Source: Lichina pygmaea (taxonomy: Eukaryota > Ascomycota > Lichinomycetes > Lichinales > Lichinaceae). Taken from it: 64,000 nucleotides of DNA. Location of the stretch: assembly GCA_963422465.1 (NCBI GenBank), contig OY730170.1, positions 5,395,171 through 5,459,170 on the forward strand, written 5' to 3'. Position numbers and translations under genes: made by a program. The notes beneath the pieces are model-generated. The model worked only from the letters and a program-made list of their open reading frames with translations. It was not told the origin of the DNA and did no database searches. This document shows, in pieces, positions 57,801-64,000 of the stretch (the first letter of the stretch is position 1; each line of letters opens with the position of its first letter).

Positions 57801-58238
57801 ATATTCTAGAAAACAGCTGACATCCTGTCCTAACCCACCCAAACCTTAAGGTGAAAACCCATCACCTTTGAGAATCACACCTGATTGTCAAAAGTTGTGA
57901 TCTTGAGATCTATGATCTGTTTCTTCAACAACCAGCAATCCAGCCACAACCAGAGAGAGAGAGTCTCAGGATAAGAGGAATAGTTAGAGTCTGACTGACT
58001 CTGGAGCTAGCAGAGTTCTTGACTCAAGGAAAGTCTAGATAGGGAGTCTGGTCCCTAGTCTAGGCAAATACTCCTAGCTTTACCCAGAGCTTAGTTGGAA
58101 TAAGCTGCCCAGGAAAGTCTAGTCTTGGGGTCTGGTCCCAGGACTAGATTATTACTGCTGGGAAACCAGGTGACTCCTCTCTCTCTGGCACTACTTCACA
58201 GACTGGAAACAGTTGACCTGTGCCAAGCAAGCTCCACT

Positions 58239-59515
58239 ATGGCACTAAAAAAGAAAAAACCCACTTCTTTAGAAACCAATCCCAGAGCACCACTAGCCAC
58301 ACCAGCTTCCAGTCTTGCTAACACTCAAGCCAGTCCTCCCACCACTGAAAGCACTATACAGAAAGACTGGGAACTTCTTAACTTCTAGCTGAAAACCCAA
58401 ACAGTTCCAGAACTAGTCAGAAAAAGCTGGGAGAACCTTAAGCAAAAACTCTCTGCAGAGCTGCAGACTAGTACTGTCCAACCTCTACCCTCTGGCATTA
58501 CCAACAAGATTATCCAGAAGCTTGAAAACCTCAACAAACATCTAGATAGATAAGAGGTAAAACTATTTTATGCACAGGCAGCTGCAAAAACTTCCTTTAC
58601 TCAAATTCCACTAGCTTCCAGAATTCTCAGAGGTTCTGGTACACCCTGGGCACCAGACTCCAGACATAGCTAACAGAACCTATGTCTAGCTCTTCCAAGC
58701 TCTCCAAGACAGACTCCCAAGCTTTTATAACAAACAGATTAGGGCAGTAAGAAAACTCCTATCAGGGGATATTCTTATTCACACAGAGAGCCAGGAAACC
58801 AAGCTTTTTCTGGAAAAGAATTCTTCCTGGACTGTAACTATCTTCAACACAAAGGTAATAGTCTAGCCCAAGAGATTCCCAGTTCTGGTTCATAGAGTCA
58901 GAACAGCAGATATCCAGCCAGAGAATCTGGAGGACACCTGCAAAAAAATCCAGACTAGCAACCCTTCTCTTGGCAAACAGATCACTATTCTGAGAGTATA
59001 TTAGTCCAAGAAATCTATAGCTCAAAAGAAACAGGTCACCTCTCTCCACCTGGATCTCTCTACTCCCCAACAGACCAATCTTCTTATTAAGAATAGACTA
59101 GTGCTGGGACACAGACTACATGAAGTGGAACTCTTCCTGGCAAACACAGTTATTGCACAATACTTCAAGTGCTTTGGCTATAGCCACCAAGCTTATGCCT
59201 GCAGGAACAGAACTGCCTGTGGAGTATGTGGTGGACAATATGAGAGGAGAGCATACCCAATTCCTGAAAACTTGCTGAAACCAAAATACTGCAATTGCCA
59301 GAGATCTCACCCAGCCTGGGCTAGCACATGCCCAGTACACCAGGAAGCAGCCAAGAAAGCCAGGGAAGCTTGGATTTCACACCCAGGGAAGCTTGGATTT
59401 CACACCCAGGGAAGTATGAGATCCCAATCTCTACATCTCTGACACCAGTACCCTAATCTCCAGCTACATCTTTCTCTTTCTTCCAGCCACTCCCAGGGGG
59501 GAAAAACATAAAACA
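58239..59515 (+). pseudogene. LINE ORF1 (copy B)
   Basis: Homologous to ORF1 of copy A: NKIIQKLENLNKHLDR, YAQAAAKTSFTQIPLASRIL, then a last part YFKCFGYSHQAYAC, CGVCGGQYERRAY, CNCQRSHPAWASTC (zinc knuckles, one Cys changed to Tyr) and GGKNIKQLSQPEAQ. Numerous TAG/TAA/TGA codons and at least one frame change. A 21-bp direct duplication near 59370-59410 repeats the GGGAAGCTTGGATTTCACAC segment. Confidence 0.7.
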
Positions 59516-59649
59516 GCTGAGCCAACCAGAAGCTCAGAGAGAATCAGGGGAAGCTGTCCAGAAGTTTAAATTCTTGGGGCAAGATAAACAAATAATAAGA
59601 GAAAAGTATCAGCCAACTCTTTCAAGATCTTTGAAGATAAGATGTCTAC

Positions 59650-61162
59650 ATGAAAGACTCAAAGCTCACACTTCTCCAGTATAATGTGCAAAAAAGCTAA
59701 TCAGTCCAAGAGCTACTTCTAACAATCTCAGCTCTTCAAGAGGTGGACATTATTCTACTTCAAGAACTCTGGAAAAACTCTCACCTAGAGACAAGCACCT
59801 CTACTGTTTTCTTTTCTTTTCTTTCTTTTTACTGTTCAGAGATTGGTAGAACACTTTTTCTTATTAACAAAAACCTGAAACTTTTTTCTCTTCATCCTAC
59901 TTTCTGGAGTAAAGACTTTATTTCTCTTGAAATCTACTTGGAAAACTCTTCTACTTCTCTTTGGGTGCATAATCTTTACTTTACCCCATCAAGTCAAGAA
60001 AACTATACAGAGGTATCAGAAGCTCTTCTCTGTTTACTTCAAAATACTTTACAAGTACAAGGACAATATATTCTTCTCACAGATTCAAACCTCCACTACC
60101 CAGACTAGTCAAAGAAAAGAAGACTGTACTCTGATACTGTAAACAAGTTCCAAGGTCTAATGAAAGATTTAAATCTGGATTTAGCTATTACACTTTTTAC
60201 TCCCACCAGAGCAAGATCTCTTTCAGAAAAACCATGTTCTGCAATTGATCTGTCTTTTATTTCTTCTTCTCTTTCTAACTCCCTGATTTTCTCTAAAGTA
60301 GCTCTCCAGTTCTTTCATGGGTCTGACTACAGACCTATACTAACTAGCCTAGACCTAGATTCTCCAAGGAAAACCTGGAAGCCAGAAAAGAACTGGAAGA
60401 CACTAGACTCAAGCCTTGCAAGAGTAGAGTGTGAGAAGCTACAGCTACTTTCCCACTTTCAAGATAAAGATAAAGTGAATAAGTACTTGGAGTATCTGGA
60501 CAACTTTCTCCAAGAAGTGGCAAGCAAATATACACAGCTCCAGAAGCAATCTGGTCACTCAGTTCCCTGGTGGAACCAAGACATCTAAAACAAGGTTAGA
60601 GAGAAAAGAAAAGTAAGAAGACAAGTTCTCAGAGAACAGGCATTCCAAGAAGACCTTGAGCAAGCAACTAAGAATAAGAAAAAAACAGTCAGAGAGGGAA
60701 AGCAGACTACCTTCAGACAACAAGTCTATAAGCTAGCCAGTTCTTCAAAATTCTGGAAGCTTGCAAAGTGGGGAAAAACAAAAGCCAACAGGACTCCTGA
60801 TCTTTCTCTAGTCCCAGATTTGGAAACTCAAGAAGGACTAGCTAAAACCTTTGAGGAGAAGATAAAAGTATTCTCAGCCTAGTTCTTCTCCAAAGCACAT
60901 ATTCCAGAACCAAGTACAGAGAGTTCCCAGAGTACTCCAGAGATCTAGCTCTCTCAGGAAGTTACTGCTGAAGAAGTGGAACAAATCCTAAACAAAAAGA
61001 AATCTTTCACACCAGGGGGAAAAGATAAGCTGCCAAATAGATTTCTGAAAGCTCTGGGTTCCAAGTTGTGCCAAGCTATAGCTGTTCTCACATCAACATA
61101 CTGGAGACTGGAATACTTTCCAGAGAGATTCAAGAATGTAAAAACAGTCTGTCTAAGAAAAC
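59650..61162 (+). pseudogene. LINE ORF2 (endonuclease and start of reverse transcriptase)
   Basis: APE-type endonuclease remains: VDIILLQELW, LWVHNLYFTPS, QYILLTDSNLHY, CSAIDLSF and the final motif GSDYRPILTSL (normally SDHRP). A connector follows, then the beginning of reverse transcriptase (VEQILNKKKSFTPGGKDKLP, RFKNVKTVCLRKPG). Truncated there. The RT active-site YxDD is absent. Confidence 0.7.
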
Positions 61163-61330
61163 CTGGTGGCCTGCAACAACTCGAACCTCCATGTGGTGCA
61201 GGCTGGGAACCTTGGGGCAGTTGATAGTGGGCAGCTTCCCAGACTGCTTGTAGTTGCTGCACCAAGAGCTAATCAAGTCACCAGTCAAGCTGCTGGTGTT
61301 GCGGAGTGACAGGCCACCGGAGGTGTCACG
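61163..61330 (+). mobile_element. Fragment of LINE 5' region
   Basis: 168 bp matching the reverse complement of about 20165-20325: CCTGCAACAACTCGAACCTC versus CCTGCAACGACTCGAACCTC, and CCACCGGAGGTGTC shared. It is wedged between LINE copy B and the chromovirus LTR, marking a recombination or insertion junction. Confidence 0.8.
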
Positions 61331-61982
61331 TGTTGCGGTCTGTACCGTACCATCCTATCCGAGTATAGGATTAGGGTGAGAGGTGGAAGGCGGGTTGGTT
61401 CTTGCAGGAGAGGAGTGTCAAGAAGTGCAAAGGGGTTTGGTGGAACGTGGTGGTGGTGACACCTGATCAATGGCTTCGTACAAAAGGATTGTATTGAAGT
61501 AGATCTAGTTGTCTGGATCACAACATAAGTTGAAGATGATTGTTCCATAAGGGAACTATCACCGGACTATATAGTGCTGGCCTGTCAAGACAATCAAGAT
61601 TGTCTTGACAGTCTTGACGTCAAGACAGGTGAGATTGTCTTGACAGTCCCACCATGTTATGCACCCTGCGTCAAGACAGGTGAGATTGTCTCAACAGTCC
61701 CACTATGTTATGCACCCTGTGTCAAGACTGGTGAGATTGTCTTGATGCTTCATGCATCCTATGTTGAGACTGGTGAGATTGTCTTGATGCTTCATGCATC
61801 CTGCGTCAAGACTGGTGAGATTGTCTCAATACTTCATGCATGCTGTGTCGAGACTCCTGTGTATGTCTCGACAGTCACGTGACCCCTTGTTGGTTGGTCA
61901 CTTGACTTCCATAGTGTCCTCTTGCCTGGCCTGCGGCCTGATTGCCTATAAATAAGTGGCTCCTATCCCCTGGGTTGTAACA
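61331..61982 (-). repeat. LTR of the telomeric chromovirus copy (652 bp)
   Basis: Read on the minus strand: TGTTACAACCCAGGGGATAG...CAACA. The internal tandem repeats built on TCAAGACAATCTCACC and CTTGACGCAGG match the 17575-18168 LTR and not the 11559-12232 one. Confidence 0.9.
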
Positions 61983-62149
61983 CTACCCTCCTCTACTTCA
62001 TTCATTGTCCTGATGAATTCTTGAGTATGTCTGCAAAATCATGTGCCTCTGCTTACTGAAACCAACTGGCAGCCCAGATCTGTGATCATAACTTTGTGTC
62101 ACTTGCTCTGTGTGACTTCTGTGTTTTGAACCACAAGCCCTGCTTCTGA

Positions 62150-62518
62150 ATGTCTGACAACAACGATAAATTGAAGTGCGCTGAATGCACTCATTGTGGG
62201 AAGTCCTGTGTGTCACTTTCTTGGGAGTTGCTGAACATGACTCAGGATAACCTTCACAAGGATTTGGCTGTTGATGAGGCCAAGCGGGATGCTCTTGTTG
62301 AGCAGCTTGCCAAGCTGCAGGCTTGTGTGTCCTGAAAGTGAAAGGTTCTTGAAGGTGCTGAAGGTCAAGCAAAGAAGAAGCTCCAGTGCCTTGTTGCCAA
62401 AATAGAGGCAGATGGTGAAGACTTGTCAGTGACAGTCATTGACATGTCCACGCTGCAGGCTGAGCTGTTCGGTCCTACCTCTGCCGGAACTGCTGCAGGA
62501 GGAGCTGGCAGTTCGTGA
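62150..62518 (+). pseudogene. Antisense ORF in the 3' part of the chromovirus (copy 2)
   Basis: Opposite to pol, from ATG at 62150 to TGA at 62516-62518. The first 61 codons are open: SDNNDKLKCAECTHCGKSC gives a C-x2-C-x2-C-x3-C cluster, followed by DEAKRDALVEQLAKLQ. After two TGA codons (VS-stop-K-stop-K) the frame continues VLEGAEGQAKKKLQCLVAK, EADGEDLSVTVIDMSTLQAE and a Gly/Ala-rich end. The composition is protein-like, with a possible zinc cluster plus coiled coil. It overlaps the last codons of pol. Function unknown. Confidence 0.5.
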
Positions 62519-63831
62519 GGTTCCTGAGTGGTTCCCAGGTATTTTCTGAGTCTGGGTAGTTTTTCCACTTGACAAGGTATTGCTGACCTTTTCTCTTCAG
62601 GATCTGTTCAGCCTTGAATTCCTGTTCTTCCTCTGGTTGGTAATGAAATGTTTCCTGCAAGGGTGTGCTCTGGTCAGCTAATTCAATCATTGAGATGTGA
62701 AAGTTTAGGTGTACTCAAGTGTCTCTCGGTAGTCGCAGTCTGATGTTGACTGGTCTGGTTTTTTCTTCGACTGAAAATAGTCCAACCTTGACATAGTCCA
62801 GTTTCTTTGTTCTTGGTTTCTTTGTTTTCCAATTTCTTGTGAGAAGGTAGACTTTATCCCCCTTCTTTAGCTGAGGTGCCATTTTTGATTTCTTGTCTAT
62901 TTGACGTTGCATTCTTTCTGAGGTCTCTTGAAGGTAGTGCCTCATCATCTTGTGTGTTTGTCGTAGGAGCTTGTCATGTTGGAGTGCTTTCTCCGTGTTT
63001 GGTGAAGCTCTGCTTGGTATCCCGATGTTCACATGTTGTCCAAAATTGGCAAAAAATGGTGATTCCTTTGTTGAGTCTGATCTGTGCTGGTTGATTGCCA
63101 GCTGTGCCACCGGTAATAACTGTACCCAATTGCTGTGGGTCTGGTTGATGTAATACTGTAAGTAAGTCTCCAGGACTTGGTTTGCTCACTCTGTCTGGCC
63201 ATCAGTTTGTGGGTGATAGACTGTAGACATTTTGGGTTTTGTTCCCATGGCTGCACTGATTGTCTTCCAGTAGTTGGATGTGAAGAGTTTGTCTCTGTCT
63301 GTAATGATCATGATCAGAACTCCGTGGTCTCTGACCAATCTGTCCAGTAAGAGGTGTCCCAACTGTTCTGCTGTGTGGGTCTCCTTGAATAGTACTGCTA
63401 TTAGATATTTTGTGAATCTGTCCACTATCACCATAATCAAGTCGTAGGTGATTCCTGTGACTGGGTCTTTGGACTTGGGTAGCTTTGTGATGAAGTCCAT
63501 TGACATGTCTTCCCACAGGCCTCTTGGTATCGTGTTCAGATGTCCTTCTCCATATGGCTTATGTCTTCCATGTTTGTTTTTCTGGCATAGTAGACACTTG
63601 CTGATGTAGTTTGTGACATGTTGTCGGAGGTTAATGATATTGTTCCCTGCCCGTTGGATAAGGTCTGTGGTCTTGGAGATTCCTGGGTGACTATGTGCTG
63701 GATTATCGTGGTAGTTCCTTATTAGTTCTTCAGTGTCTTCTGCCGTGATCTTGTTGATCTGTGGTTGAGGCACCAGGTTTCCTTGCTGGTCCTACTGTAA
63801 GATTGTTCCTTGGCGTTCATCATCTTCCATG
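62475..63831 (-). pseudogene. pol: Integrase plus chromodomain, copy 2
   Basis: Same frame as copy 1. It has the zinc-binding part (HSHPGISKTTDLIQ...CLLCQKNKHG), core (DFITKLPKSKDPVTG, IITDRDKLF), linker (KKGDKVYLLTRNWK) and chromodomain ([17 protein letters not shown]) ending LLLQQFRQR. Stops include TGA at 63186-63188 and at least one more between 62690 and 62715. Segments remain in one frame. It is better preserved than copy 1 at several sites. Confidence 0.88.
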
Positions 63832-64000
63832 GTTAGGGTTAGGGTTAGGGTTAGGGTTAGGGTTAGGGTTAGGGTTAGGGTTAGGGTTAGGGTTAGGGTT
63901 AGGGTTAGGGTTAGGGTTAGGGTTAGGGTTAGGGTTAGGGTTAGGGTTAGGGTTAGGGTTAGGGTTAGGGTTAGGGTTAGGGTTAGGGTTAGGGTTAGGG
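63832..64000 (+). repeat. Telomere, (TTAGGG)n
   Basis: About 28 perfect TTAGGG units to the end of the window, in the orientation expected at a right chromosome end. They start immediately after CTTCCATG of the integrase gene, with no subtelomeric spacer. Confidence 0.98.

Larger units (their letters stand above)
57930..61162 (+). mobile_element. LINE (Tad1-like), copy B, decayed and 3'-truncated
   Basis: A 5' leader with a direct repeat (GGAAAGTCTAG plus GGTCTGGTCCC, about 58030 and 58111), then ORF1 from about 58239 and ORF2 from about 59650. The sequence ends inside reverse transcriptase and is joined at about 61163 to a 5' fragment of the copy-A type LINE. Boundaries are approximate. Confidence 0.75.
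61998..63831 (-). mobile_element. Chromovirus copy 2 (internal part), truncated by the telomere
   Basis: Same family as 11559-18168, opposite orientation. It contains the 3' part of pol from the RNase H-integrase linker (CATCTTCCATG, 63821-63831) to the polypurine tract. Everything upstream (5' LTR, gag, protease, RT, RNase H) is missing; TTAGGG repeats begin instead. Confidence 0.92.

Overview
This is the right-hand end of a chromosome from a filamentous ascomycete (Pezizomycotina). The + strand runs into about 28 uninterrupted TTAGGG repeats at 63832-64000. Genes carry short introns (49-136 nt) with GTRNGT-type donors, CTAAC/CTGAC-like branch sites and YAG acceptors, and the encoded proteins are typical of moulds. 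A sordariomycete, perhaps hypocrealean, is a guess from protein flavour only. Gene models below were spliced by hand from reading frame, splice signals and remembered family motifs; no search was run.

Layout. 1-2.4 kb: no gene seen. 2.4-6.6 kb: threonine aldolase and the RNA exonuclease REX1, head to head. 7.3-20.8 kb: a repeat island. It holds two tandem arrays (about 146 bp and about 110 bp units), a decayed Ty3/gypsy chromovirus with two different LTRs (11.56-18.17 kb), and a LINE that keeps ORF1 only. 21.3-22.4 kb: a mitochondrial-type protein with two RRMs whose start codon is split by an intron. 22.4-28 kb: long gene-poor stretch. 28-31 kb: the cross-link repair nuclease PSO2/SNM1. 31.8-33.1 kb: a frameshifted membrane-protein gene. 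34.3-34.8 kb: LSM2. 35.7-38.4 kb: a large protein with a C-terminal SAM methyltransferase domain. 39.5-46.6 kb: an accessory-looking stretch with a broken APH-family kinase gene, two predicted secreted proteins, a 746-bp long-inverted-repeat element and a tRNA-like locus. 47.2-54.1 kb: a lipase of the steryl-ester-hydrolase type, a membrane nucleotide pyrophosphatase/phosphodiesterase and a glutaredoxin-fold SH3BGR-like protein. 54.1-63.8 kb: subtelomeric transposon graveyard (Fot1/pogo transposase, a deleted gypsy relic, a LINE, a LINE fragment, and a second chromovirus copy) that is cut off inside its integrase gene by the telomere.

The core genes are housekeeping and unrelated to one another: RNA 3'-end processing (REX1), U6/mRNA decay ring (LSM2), DNA cross-link repair (PSO2), amino-acid and lipid turnover. 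The most unusual material is in the chromovirus. Its Gag carries a Cys/His-rich C-terminal module with three C-x4-C-x2-H units. Both copies carry a recognisable antisense reading frame between integrase and 3' LTR. Comparing the two copies shows decay by C-to-T/G-to-A transitions at the sites examined, with no frameshift in pol. The telomere sits directly on a broken integrase gene, which looks like a healed chromosome end.
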